Assembly: GCA_017615275.1 (NCBI GenBank)
Contig: JAGAAO010000023.1
Location: forward strand, 1 to 42,381
Reading direction: 5' to 3'
Origin: Butyrivibrio sp.
GTDB lineage: Bacteria > Bacillota > Clostridia > Lachnospirales > Lachnospiraceae
DNA length: 42,381 bases
Both the position numbers and the translations under genes were made by a program. The notes under the pieces were generated by a model that was not told where the DNA came from, made no database searches, and saw only the letters and a list, made by a program, of their open reading frames with translations. How positions within the stretch are numbered: the stretch's first letter is position 1; each line of letters starts with the position of its first letter. Shown piece after piece: positions 31,604 to 39,878 of the stretch.

Positions 31604-33103
31604 GTGTACAATGAATTTAGTATGAATCAGGTTGATCAAATACGTGTAAAGAAGCCCCTTCGCAGGAGGCTGATCATATTGGCGGCGAGCATAACCGTGC
31701 CATTTGTTCTTATTATTTTTTACATGATCTATCTACTTATCAACTACGGCAATGCTTACAATACCATCGTGAGTAATCTGACCGTTGCGAATAATTACAA
31801 TCTTACGTTCAAGGAACAGATGGATGAGAGTGTGTACCGCATAATCGTCGGTCGTGACGAGTTTGGAAACGGACAGGAAAACGAGCCGTATGTTCTTGTG
31901 GAGGCTATCCGCAAGGATTTTTCCAAGCTGAAAAATATCACAACAGAGGTAAACAGCAGAACGTGGCTGGATACACTTCTGAGAAATGTCGATACGCTGA
32001 GTGACAGGCTGGATGATATAAGGCTGAGTGTTGATATGGGCGGGCATTACGATGAAGATGTCGAGATGCTTGATTCCAACATATATCCGCTGACGGAGCT
32101 GATTCAGGACAACATCCAGTATTACATCTACTATCAGACCAAGACTATCGAGATCATCAATCGCGGTCTTATAAAAGAGATGGAAGATCTGCTTGTCCTT
32201 CTCGGAGTCCTTATTGTCGTCGGAATCCTTATAACCATCGTTACCACGGGAAAGATCGCAAAGAGCATCGTTGAGCCCATAAGGACACTGGGATCTGCAA
32301 CAAAAGAGATTGCGGGAGGCAATTTTGCGGTAAGGACGTCGTTCGATCATGAGGATGAGCTTTCGGTATTGTCTAAGTCCGTTGACGATATGGCGGCGCA
32401 TCTTGAGATTCAGATGGAACAGATAAGAGAGGATGAAAAGAAAATGCGACAGGCGGAGGCAAGGCTTCTGCAGGAGCAGATAAATCCTCACTTTTTATAC
32501 AATACTTTGGATACTATAGTTTGGCTTATTGAGGACGGTGCGAATCAGGAAGCGGAAGACATGGTGGTTTCACTGTCCAAATTCTTCAGAGTTTCATTGA
32601 GCCACGGCAAAGAGTGGATAACGATCAGAGATGAAGAGCAGCATATAAGGAGTTATCTTGAGATCCAGAGCGTGAGATACTCGGATATTCTCAGCTACTA
32701 TATCGATATTGACGATAGCATCTACGGATATCGAATCCTTAAGATGACGCTTCAGCCGCTTGTTGAGAATGCTCTTTATCACGGAATAAAGAATAAGAGA
32801 GGAGCCGGTCTTATCAGGATAACGGGAAGAGAAGAGGACGGAATGATCCGCTTTGAAGTTATCGATGATGGAATCGGAATGGATGAGGCAACTCTCGAAC
32901 ACCTGCGAAAAGAGATAAATAAGCCTGCCAAGGATACGGATACGGGATTTGGTATGGCAAACGTAAATCAGAGAATAAAGATGAACTTCGGAGACAGGTA
33001 CGGCATTTCCATTGAATCGGCTCCGGCAAGCGGAACCAAGGTTTCCGTGGTACTTCCGGCGCTGTTATATGACAAGAAAGAGAAAACAAATGGAGATACT
33101 TAA
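31604..33103 (+). CDS. Sensor histidine kinase, YesM/LytS-type
   Basis: A 499-residue membrane kinase. TM1 is about residues 22-46, the extracytoplasmic helical domain about 47-190, TM2 about 195-215 and HAMP about 216-268. The His_kinase domain has the phospho-acceptor H296 in INPHFLYNTLDTIVWL, the N-box LQPLVENALYHG and the ATP lid DDGIGMDEAT. The start is GTG 31604, with AAGGG (31593-31597) at good spacing. The gene overlaps the following binding lipoprotein by 14 bases, and the cognate YesN-type regulator comes next. No sugar-binding domain is visible in the extracellular part, so the lipoprotein at 33090 may deliver the signal. Confidence 0.93.
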   Translation: MYNEFSMNQVDQIRVKKPLRRRLIILAASITVPFVLIIFYMIYLLINYGNAYNTIVSNLTVANNYNLTFKEQMDESVYRIIVGRDEFGNGQENEPYVLVEAIRKDFSKLKNITTEVNSRTWLDTLLRNVDTLSDRLDDIRLSVDMGGHYDEDVEMLDSNIYPLTELIQDNIQYYIYYQTKTIEIINRGLIKEMEDLLVLLGVLIVVGILITIVTTGKIAKSIVEPIRTLGSATKEIAGGNFAVRTSFDHEDELSVLSKSVDDMAAHLEIQMEQIREDEKKMRQAEARLLQEQINPHFLYNTLDTIVWLIEDGANQEAEDMVVSLSKFFRVSLSHGKEWITIRDEEQHIRSYLEIQSVRYSDILSYYIDIDDSIYGYRILKMTLQPLVENALYHGIKNKRGAGLIRITGREEDGMIRFEVIDDGIGMDEATLEHLRKEINKPAKDTDTGFGMANVNQRIKMNFGDRYGISIESAPASGTKVSVVLPALLYDKKEKTNGDT

Positions 33104-34145
33104 TTTAAGAGGTATCGGAAAAAGTAAATATAAAGTGACAGCTCTTTTTATGGGAATTGTGATGCTTCTGTGCGGTTGCAGACCGTTTTCGGGATTGACG
33201 GTATCTGATGTCAACACGGAAGACGGCACGGAGACGATGTCGAATGATTCACTTATAAGCGTAGGATTTTCGCAGCTTGGAAGTGAGTCGACCTGGAGGA
33301 GCGCCAACACGGAGTCGGTAAAAGCTGCTCTTTCAACGGGAAACGGTTTCTTTTTGATATTTGACAATGCGAGGCAGAAGCAGGAGAAGCAGTTTAAGGC
33401 GGTAAGGGGTTTCATATCCCAGCGAGTTGATTATATCGTGATCTGTCCCGTTATTCAGGACGGATGGGATGTTGTACTGAGCGAAGCTAAAGATGCGGGG
33501 ATTCCCGTCATTTTGCTGGACAGGTACATATCGGTTGCCGATGAGTCGCTATATACTACTTTTATAGGTGAGGATATGTACGCTGAGGGAGCATCAGCCG
33601 GTAAGTGGCTTGAGAGCTACCTTGAGGAAGAAGGCATTGCGGGCGAAGATATCAACATTGTCGTTCTTGAAGGTACGAGCGGATCTTCGGCACAGGCGGG
33701 ACGCACAAAGGGGTTCGGCGCAATAGCGGCAAGGCATATGAACTGGAATATGCTTGCATCCGCAAACGGAGAGTTTACTCAGGCGAAGGGTAAAGAGACA
33801 ATGGCGAGGCTCCTTCACGAGTTTGACGATATAGATATCATTGTATGTCAGAATGACGACATGGCTTTTGGTGCTCTGGAAGCTCTGAATGAAGCCGGTA
33901 TCAAGACGGGAGGTAAGGGAGAGAAGGTCCTTATTTCTTTTGACGGAACCAAGCAGGCTTTGGAGCTTGTCGAGCAGGGCGTTATAAATGTTGATATAGA
34001 GTGTAATCCCAATTCGGGGGATCTTCTTTCCAAGGTTATAAGCGACCTTGAAGACGGCAATCCGATTGAGAAGACTTACTATATGGATGAGAAGGTTTTT
34101 ACCAAAGAAAATGTGTCTGAATATATTGAAGACAGAAATTATTGA
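33090..34145 (+). CDS. YtfQ-like sugar-binding lipoprotein in a two-component operon (sensory binding protein)
   Basis: The 351-residue lipoprotein has a hydrophobic stretch ending LCGC (lipidated C30). The fold is periplasmic-binding-protein type (LacI/ribose family). It keeps YtfQ-like ligand signatures: VGFSQLGSESTWRSANTESV, VILLDRYIS, EGTSGSSAQAGRTKGFG and CQNDDMAFGALEALNEAGIK. It is clearly paralogous to the transporter binding protein at 37188. The start ATG 33090 overlaps the kinase gene, and the frame is open further upstream inside it. Lying between kinase and regulator with no transporter gene between, it most likely acts as an extracellular co-sensor, as in XylFII-LytS-type three-component systems. 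A transport role is not excluded. Confidence 0.85.
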   Translation: MEILNLRGIGKSKYKVTALFMGIVMLLCGCRPFSGLTVSDVNTEDGTETMSNDSLISVGFSQLGSESTWRSANTESVKAALSTGNGFFLIFDNARQKQEKQFKAVRGFISQRVDYIVICPVIQDGWDVVLSEAKDAGIPVILLDRYISVADESLYTTFIGEDMYAEGASAGKWLESYLEEEGIAGEDINIVVLEGTSGSSAQAGRTKGFGAIAARHMNWNMLASANGEFTQAKGKETMARLLHEFDDIDIIVCQNDDMAFGALEALNEAGIKTGGKGEKVLISFDGTKQALELVEQGVINVDIECNPNSGDLLSKVISDLEDGNPIEKTYYMDEKVFTKENVSEYIEDRNY

Positions 34146-34165
34146 GTAATGGGAAAGGTTATAAG

Positions 34166-35779
34166 ATGCTTAAGGTATTTCTTGTGGAGGATGAAAGTGT
34201 TGTAAGGGAGAGTCTCAGGGACAATATACCCTGGGAAGAGTACGGCTTTAGCTTTGTCGGGGAAGCGGGCGACGGTGAGATGGCGCTTCCGCTTATAAGG
34301 AAAGCGGCTCCCGATGTGCTTATCACGGATATCAAGATGCCGTTCATGGACGGATTGTCGCTTTGTCATATTTTGAGAAAAGAATTTCCAAACATGCGAA
34401 TGATCGTCATGAGCGGATACGATGATTTTGAATATGCCAGAAGGGCTATCCGCGAGGGCGTCGATCAATATATTTCCAAGCCTATCACAAGGCGGACAAT
34501 GAAAGAGGCGCTTGATAACGTCAGGGAAAAGATAGAGAGCGAGCGCGCCCAACAGGGATACATGATCCAGTATGAGATGGAGACTCAGGAGTACGAGCAA
34601 CTTCAGCGAAGAGAGTTTCTTGAGAAGGTTCTTACGGGAACTATGCCGGTAAAAGATATTTATGTCGAGGCGGGCAAGCTGTCACTTGATATCACGGCAT
34701 CTTCATTTAGTCTGATTCTTTTTTCCATAAAAGATAAAGAAAAGCGAGTTGAGGAGATTGGCTCTGAGGAGTACTGCAAGGCGCTTGAAGAGCTTATGAG
34801 TTACTTTTTGCGTTTCCCTGCGTACATATTGTCGCGATGGTCGCTGAATACTTATCTGGTGGTTGTAAAAGGGGAAAAAGATATTGTCATTGATTATGTG
34901 GACAGAGGCGTATCGCGGATAGAAGAGATATGTGAGGGCAAAGACGACAAGATAGAGTGGTATGTGTCGGCGGGAAAGCCTGTCGAGAGATTCAGCGCTC
35001 TTGAGGATTGCTTTAACCTTGTAAATCACGCATTTGCCTGCAGATTCTTTGTACAGGATACTCATGTACTTACTGAGGAGACGGCGGCGAAGTATACTTC
35101 TTCGCAGAAAGACGGATCGATAGAAAATATCGACAGTTCCAAAGTTGATCAGGCTGTTCTGAGAGGATTTCTGGCAACCGGAAGAGAAAGCGAAATAGTA
35201 GAGTTTGTTTCGGAATATCTTGCGAGTCTGGGCGATGCGCTAAACGGGCATGTGTTTAGGAATTTCTTCGTGCTTCAGTCGCTTTATACAACAAGCGGAT
35301 ATCTTGAGGGAAACGGTGTTTCAAAAGCGGATGTAAAGAAAAATATTTTTGCCGTGCAGAACGGTTATGAGCTTAAGGGAAAGCAGATAGGAGAGTTTCT
35401 GACAAGGCTCTTAAAGAGTGCGCTTGAGCTTAGAGACAGTGTTTCAAATAAGCAGGGCAACAAGCTTATCAGCGACGCCGTAGCCTATATAGATGAGAAT
35501 TATATGAATGAGAGCTGTACGCTCGTTGATGTTGCTGAGGCACTTTCCGTTAACAGCAGTTATCTGAGTACGATATTCAGCAAGGAGATGGATACGACAT
35601 TTGTAAAGTTCCTGACATCAAAGCGCCTTGAAAAGGCTAGGGAGCTTCTTGCAAAAGAGCGCATGCACACGGCAGATGTTGCGGCAGCGGTAGGCTATAA
35701 AGACGCTCACTATTTCAGCTTTGTATTCAGGAAGACATTCGGCATGTCTCCCAAGGAATACAGGACCAGAAACAGCTGA
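34166..35779 (+). CDS. Response regulator, YesN-type (REC plus AraC DNA-binding domain)
   Basis: A 537-residue cytosolic regulator. The receiver domain (about 1-120) has acidic residues in LVEDES, phospho-acceptor D55 in ITDIKMPFMDG, the MSGYDD switch and the conserved lysine in ISKPI. A middle region (about 130-430) of unknown structure follows. The AraC-type double helix-turn-helix is at about 435-537 (LVDVAEALSVNSSYLSTIFS, KEYRTRNS end). AAAGG before ATG 34166 decides the start; TTG 34142 overlapping the previous stop is unlikely. It is phosphorylated by the kinase at 31604 and probably activates the importer operon at 37188. It ends exactly where the convergent gene ends (stops at 35777-35779 and 35780-35782). 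Confidence 0.93.
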   Translation: MLKVFLVEDESVVRESLRDNIPWEEYGFSFVGEAGDGEMALPLIRKAAPDVLITDIKMPFMDGLSLCHILRKEFPNMRMIVMSGYDDFEYARRAIREGVDQYISKPITRRTMKEALDNVREKIESERAQQGYMIQYEMETQEYEQLQRREFLEKVLTGTMPVKDIYVEAGKLSLDITASSFSLILFSIKDKEKRVEEIGSEEYCKALEELMSYFLRFPAYILSRWSLNTYLVVVKGEKDIVIDYVDRGVSRIEEICEGKDDKIEWYVSAGKPVERFSALEDCFNLVNHAFACRFFVQDTHVLTEETAAKYTSSQKDGSIENIDSSKVDQAVLRGFLATGRESEIVEFVSEYLASLGDALNGHVFRNFFVLQSLYTTSGYLEGNGVSKADVKKNIFAVQNGYELKGKQIGEFLTRLLKSALELRDSVSNKQGNKLISDAVAYIDENYMNESCTLVDVAEALSVNSSYLSTIFSKEMDTTFVKFLTSKRLEKARELLAKERMHTADVAAAVGYKDAHYFSFVFRKTFGMSPKEYRTRNS

Positions 35780-36835
35780 TCAGTACTTATGTATGGAATA
35801 AGGAAGGACAATCGAGATTTTGGGTTGTCCTTTTATTATGGAATTGATCATTTCGGATATCGCACCCGCAAGGGACTCGCTGCAATGATAGAAGCTGGGG
35901 ATCCTGAAGCCTTTGACGCGTGACAGGAAGCTGTTGTCAAAGCTGTATACAGGCTTTTCTCCGAGATTTATGCATCCGTTGTCTTTGAGATATTTTACGC
36001 AAGGGTATGCAATCTCATCGTTGCAGAAAATGAGTGCATCCGATTGACGTGCCAGAGATTCAAGGTCTTTGGCTGAACTTTTGCTTATGAGATCATTGGG
36101 GCTCGTGCTTTGAGAGACAATAATATAAGAGTCCTTGTCAAAAGGGAGTTCGTAGTCTCTGAGGGCAGAGAGAAATCCGTAAAATCTGGATTGCTCCTGA
36201 GGGTTGTTTGTTTTGAATACGCCTCTTATGTGTGTATGACTTGAGGTGTGCAGTCTTCTTACAAGATCGTAGACTGCGTCGTAGGTACCCTCTTTTATAC
36301 ACGGGAATTTAGATAAATTTGGATAGGTTCCGTACAGGAAGATCACGTTACATCCTTTCTTCTCAAGTTCTCTGTATATGTCGGCGTTTGGACTCGGCAT
36401 CAGCGAAAAGCATTCGGAGAGAATGATCCTGGGCGGATTTGTCAGAAATTTTTTTAGTATGGTTCTTTCTTTATAGAAGTCGGCTCCGGTATCATTTACG
36501 GAAACTGCCATTGTTACGGAGCTTGCGGAAGAAATACCCTTTTCAATGTCGTATATAAGAGTGGGATAAATATAGTCGTCGGGTCTGGTGAACAGAAGAC
36601 AGATGTGATTTCTTTTGGAATTGTAACTGAGTCCCGTAAGATAGTGTCCGCTACCGCGGCGGGAGGAAATGAGATTCTCTTCTTTGAGGTTTAGAAGCAC
36701 TTTCCTTATGGTCTGGCGACTGCAGGAAAACGCAGTGCAGAGCTCGCTTTCGGTCGGAAGAAGCCTTTCTCCTTTCGAGAGTTTTTCGTCGATCATTTTG
36801 TGCATTTCTGATGTAATATTTTCTATCTTTGTCAT
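35780..36835 (-). CDS. GntR-type DNA-binding domain fused to a LacI-like sugar-binding domain (AraR-like)
   Basis: A 351-residue regulator. The N-terminal GntR winged helix (about 1-68) includes LLPTESELCTAFSCSRQTIR and KVLLNLKEENLISSRRGSGH. A degenerate LacI/GalR-type effector domain follows (about 75-351), with DALIFCNDEIAYPCVKYLKD and PVYSFDN. This hybrid architecture is that of the arabinose repressor AraR. GAGGA lies upstream of ATG 36835. It is divergent from the importer operon at 37188 across a 352-base AT-rich region, so it probably regulates that operon, perhaps opposing the YesM/YesN pair. The effector is unknown but likely a pentose or furanose. Confidence 0.88.
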   Translation of the reverse strand: MTKIENITSEMHKMIDEKLSKGERLLPTESELCTAFSCSRQTIRKVLLNLKEENLISSRRGSGHYLTGLSYNSKRNHICLLFTRPDDYIYPTLIYDIEKGISSASSVTMAVSVNDTGADFYKERTILKKFLTNPPRIILSECFSLMPSPNADIYRELEKKGCNVIFLYGTYPNLSKFPCIKEGTYDAVYDLVRRLHTSSHTHIRGVFKTNNPQEQSRFYGFLSALRDYELPFDKDSYIIVSQSTSPNDLISKSSAKDLESLARQSDALIFCNDEIAYPCVKYLKDNGCINLGEKPVYSFDNSFLSRVKGFRIPSFYHCSESLAGAISEMINSIIKGQPKISIVLPYSIHKY

Positions 36836-37074
36836 TTTTTCCTCTGTTTTTTTATGAGTTCAAGGGTGAAAAATTTACATTTTTTATGATTAATAGAAAA
36901 AAATTCATACATAAAGATGCGAGTTATTAAAAGCGTCAGTCATTTTAAGTAAAAAATTTGAATTGTAATCTAAAAAATCTCTTTGTTTTCCAAAAAATTT
37001 CACCTAAAAATCTTTAGAAATATCATGATCTGAAAATTTGTACTTTCTTTTTTAGTATATCATCCAAATTTGTA

Positions 37075-37103
37075 TTGTCAAAATGTTGAAAATTGTGCAT
37101 GAT
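37075..37103 (+). promoter_or_regulatory. Putative promoter of the YtfQ-type importer operon
   Basis: -35 TTGTCA (37075-37080), 17-base spacer, -10 CATGAT (37098-37103). The -10 is weak, as expected for an activator-dependent promoter. It overlaps the inverted repeat at 37097-37109. Confidence 0.4.
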
Positions 37104-37109
37104 GCATGC
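37097..37109. promoter_or_regulatory. Putative operator: GCATG-ATG-CATGC inverted repeat
   Basis: GCATG (37097-37101) and CATGC (37105-37109) are inverted around a 3-base spacer. The site covers the candidate -10, as a repressor site would. It is short, so it may be coincidental. Confidence 0.35.
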
Positions 37110-37187
37110 CAAACCTTTAAACGTATTTCCGTAACAAGTAAAATATGCATAACAGATCACCACTTAGTAATAAAGGGAGGGTAAAAA

Positions 37188-38288
37188 ATGAAGAAGAAAG
37201 TTTTGTCAGCAATTATTGCAGCAGCAATGTCAGTTACAATGTTGGCGGGATGCGGATCTCAGGAAAGTGCTCCTGCAGATACAACGGCGCAGACCCCCGA
37301 TGAGGCTCCTGCAGCAGACGGAGCTCCTGCAGCAGACGGCGAGATGATCACAGTTGGTTTCGCTCAGGTTGGACACGAGTCAGATTGGCGTACAGCATCT
37401 ACTAATTCAATCCAGGCAGCTCTTTCAAAAGAGAACGGAATAGATCTTCAGTTTGTTGATTGTGATAATGATTCAGCAGAACAGCTTGAAGCAGTTCGTA
37501 ACTTCATCGAGCAGGACGTTGATTACATCGTAATCGATCCTATCGTTTCAACAGGTTGGGATACAGTTCTTACAGAGGCTGATGATGCAGGAATTCCTGT
37601 TATCGTAATCGACCGTACAATCGATGATTCCGATAAGTATGTATCATGGGTAGGTTCAGAGTTCACAAACGAAGGACTTGCAGCAGGTGCATGGCTTAAG
37701 GCTTACGCAGAAGCTAAGGGAATCAAGGAACTCAACATCCTTGAGATCACAGGAACAACAGGTTCTTCAGCTGAGATCGGACGTACAAAGGGCTTCCATC
37801 AGTACGTTGATTCTGAGGGATGGAACCTTCTCGATTCACAGACAGGTGACTTCACACAGGACGGCGGACAGAAAGTTATGGAGTCATATTGCAAGTCTTA
37901 TTCAGGAAAGTTTAACGTAGTTATCTGCCAGAACGATAACGAAGCATTTGGTGCTATCGATGCTATGAAGGCAGCAGGCGTTTCTTACGGTGTTGACGGC
38001 GATGTAATCGTTATCTCATTCGACGCTTGTACAGCAGGTCTTCAGATGGTTCTCGACAAAGAGATCAACGCAGACTTCCAGTGCAATCCTCTTCAGGGAC
38101 CTGATTGCCTTAAGATTATACAGGCACTCGGCGCAGGACAGACAGTTGATAAGCAGACATTCATGGCTGAGCCTTGGTATGTATCAGAAGATATCCTTAA
38201 GGAGATCACATACAAGAACAATTCAGGCACAGACGTAACAGAACCCCTTGTAGTTGTTGATGCAGCAACAGTTGAGGCAGCATACTAA
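37188..38288 (+). CDS. ytfQ: Sugar ABC transporter binding lipoprotein, YtfQ-like (galactofuranose/pentose type)
   Basis: The 366-residue lipoprotein has a signal peptide ending LAGC (C22) and an Ala/Pro/Asp linker with a duplicated APAADG segment. The mature domain matches E. coli YtfQ in layout and key segments: TVGFAQVGHESDWRTASTNS, YIVIDPIVSTGWDTVL, VIVIDRTIDDSDKY, GTTGSSAEIGRTKGF and CQNDNEAFGAIDAMK. GGGAGGG precedes the ATG. It is followed by ATPase and two permease genes in the order ytfR-ytfT-yjfF. The substrate is inferred to be a furanose sugar or pentose; the name rests on similarity only. Codon use suggests strong expression. Confidence 0.85.
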   Translation: MKKKVLSAIIAAAMSVTMLAGCGSQESAPADTTAQTPDEAPAADGAPAADGEMITVGFAQVGHESDWRTASTNSIQAALSKENGIDLQFVDCDNDSAEQLEAVRNFIEQDVDYIVIDPIVSTGWDTVLTEADDAGIPVIVIDRTIDDSDKYVSWVGSEFTNEGLAAGAWLKAYAEAKGIKELNILEITGTTGSSAEIGRTKGFHQYVDSEGWNLLDSQTGDFTQDGGQKVMESYCKSYSGKFNVVICQNDNEAFGAIDAMKAAGVSYGVDGDVIVISFDACTAGLQMVLDKEINADFQCNPLQGPDCLKIIQALGAGQTVDKQTFMAEPWYVSEDILKEITYKNNSGTDVTEPLVVVDAATVEAAY

Positions 38289-38311
38289 TTAGGAACATAT
38301 AAATCAAACTT

Positions 38312-38345
38312 ATAGGGTAGTTCGTAAGAACTACCCTATTTATAT
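38312..38345 (+). promoter_or_regulatory. Intercistronic hairpin between ytfQ and ytfR genes
   Basis: The perfect 12-bp stem ATAGGGTAGTTC (38312-38323) / GAACTACCCTAT (38328-38339), closed by a GTAA (GNRA) tetraloop, is followed by TTATATA. The short U-tract suggests partial termination or 3' protection of the binding-protein message. Confidence 0.75.
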
Positions 38346-38366
38346 AAAAAAGCAAAGGAAAAATTT

Positions 38367-39878
38367 ATGGAGCAGAATGAACTTATAGTAATGCGTGACA
38401 TAGTTAAAGCTTTTCCCGGTGTAATGGCACTGAATCACGCACAGCTGACACTTCATAAAGGCGAGATCCATGCACTGATGGGCGAGAATGGTGCGGGTAA
38501 ATCCACCATAATCAAATGTCTCACCGGTGTTTATGAACGAGACGCAGGAGAAGTATATGTGCAGGGTGTGGAGGGAAATGTCTTTAACCACTCTACGGAG
38601 GATGCGCAGAAAATCGGAATTGCAACGGTTTATCAGGAGATAAATCTTTGTCCCAATCTGTCTGTTGCAGAGAATCTTTTTATAGGACGCGAACCCGTTA
38701 CCAAGCTTGGAACGATTAACTGGCGTGCTATGAATAAGAAGGCAAAAGAAATAATGGATGGCCTTGGAATCAAGATAGATGTCACCGTAGCTCTTGAAAA
38801 CTATTCACTTGCCATTCAGCAGATGATAGCAATAGCAAGAGCGGTTGATATGGAATGTAAGGTTCTCATTCTCGATGAGCCCACATCATCACTTGATGAC
38901 AACGAAGTTGAGAAGCTCTTCGACGTAATGAGAGACCTTAAGAAAAAAGGGGTAGGAATCATCTTTGTAACCCACTTCCTTGAGCAGGTTTATGCGGTCT
39001 GCGACAGGATCACAGTTATGAGAAACGGAGGGTTTGTCGGAGATTATTCTATAAGTGAACTTCCCAGAGTTAAGCTGGTTGCGGCAATGCTTGGTAAGGA
39101 TTTTGACGACCTTGCTGCGATCAAGCCCGAGGGAACACAGGAGATCGACCCGGAGATTATGTTAAAAGCCGAAGGACTCAGTCATAAGGGAACTATCAAA
39201 CCTTTTGATTTTGAGATTCACAAAGGCGAAGTTGTGGGAGTAACAGGACTTTTAGGAAGCGGTCGAAGCGAGATGGTGCGCTGTATCTACGGCGCAGACA
39301 AGTCTCAGACCGGTAAAGAGTATATGAAGGGAAAAGAGATCAATATCAAATCTCCCCTTGATTCAATCAAGGAAGGTATGGCATATCTTCCCGATGACAG
39401 AAAAGCCGACGGATGTATCGGTGAGTTGTCCGTAAGAGACAATATCATTCTTGCTCTTCAGGCAAGAAACGGAATGTTTAAGAAGGTTCCGAGATCAAAA
39501 CAGATTGAGATCGCAGATAAGTTTATAGATATGCTGCAGATCAAGACAGCGAGCAGAGAGACCCCTCTTTCACAGCTTTCTGGAGGAAACCAGCAGAAGG
39601 TTATCCTTGCAAGATGGCTGTGCACTCATCCTGATTTCCTTATTCTTGATGAGCCCACAAGAGGTATTGATATAGGAACCAAGACAGAGTTCCAGAAACT
39701 TATTTTACAATTTGCAAAAGAAGGTATGAGCGTAGTGTTCATTTCATCTGAGATAGAAGAGATGCTACGTACCTGCACAAGAATGTGTGTCATGAGAGAC
39801 GGCGAGAAGGTTGACGAGATCGAAGGCGATATGACCCAGGAAAGTGTAATGAGTGCAATCGCGGGAGGTGAGAAGTAA
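38367..39878 (+). CDS. ytfR: Sugar ABC transporter ATP-binding protein, double NBD (YtfR/RbsA/MglA-type)
   Basis: The 503-residue cytoplasmic ATPase has two nucleotide-binding domains. NBD1 has Walker A GENGAGKST (39-47), a degenerate signature near YSLAIQQMIAIARA and Walker B LILDEPTSSLDD. NBD2 has a Walker A with arginine in place of lysine (GLLGSGRSEM), signature LSGGNQQKV and Walker B LILDEPTRGID. This asymmetry is normal for the RbsA/MglA/YtfR family. AAGGAAA lies upstream. Its TAA overlaps the next ATG by one base (TAATG). It powers the two permeases that follow. Confidence 0.95.
   Translation: MEQNELIVMRDIVKAFPGVMALNHAQLTLHKGEIHALMGENGAGKSTIIKCLTGVYERDAGEVYVQGVEGNVFNHSTEDAQKIGIATVYQEINLCPNLSVAENLFIGREPVTKLGTINWRAMNKKAKEIMDGLGIKIDVTVALENYSLAIQQMIAIARAVDMECKVLILDEPTSSLDDNEVEKLFDVMRDLKKKGVGIIFVTHFLEQVYAVCDRITVMRNGGFVGDYSISELPRVKLVAAMLGKDFDDLAAIKPEGTQEIDPEIMLKAEGLSHKGTIKPFDFEIHKGEVVGVTGLLGSGRSEMVRCIYGADKSQTGKEYMKGKEINIKSPLDSIKEGMAYLPDDRKADGCIGELSVRDNIILALQARNGMFKKVPRSKQIEIADKFIDMLQIKTASRETPLSQLSGGNQQKVILARWLCTHPDFLILDEPTRGIDIGTKTEFQKLILQFAKEGMSVVFISSEIEEMLRTCTRMCVMRDGEKVDEIEGDMTQESVMSAIAGGEK

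Larger units (their letters stand above)
36836..37187. other. 352-base AT-rich divergent control region
   Basis: This lies between the GntR/LacI hybrid regulator (-) and the binding-protein gene (+) and contains no coding region. It is very A/T-rich with A- and T-tracts (36880-37060). A promoter candidate and a GCATG-ATG-CATGC inverted repeat occur near 37075-37109. The length and position suit binding by both the hybrid regulator and the YesN-type activator. Confidence 0.6.

Noticed and set aside
31733-32491. 252-residue minus-strand frame opposite the kinase gene
   Set aside because: It is a shadow of a clear histidine kinase; there is no ribosome binding site and no recognisable domain.
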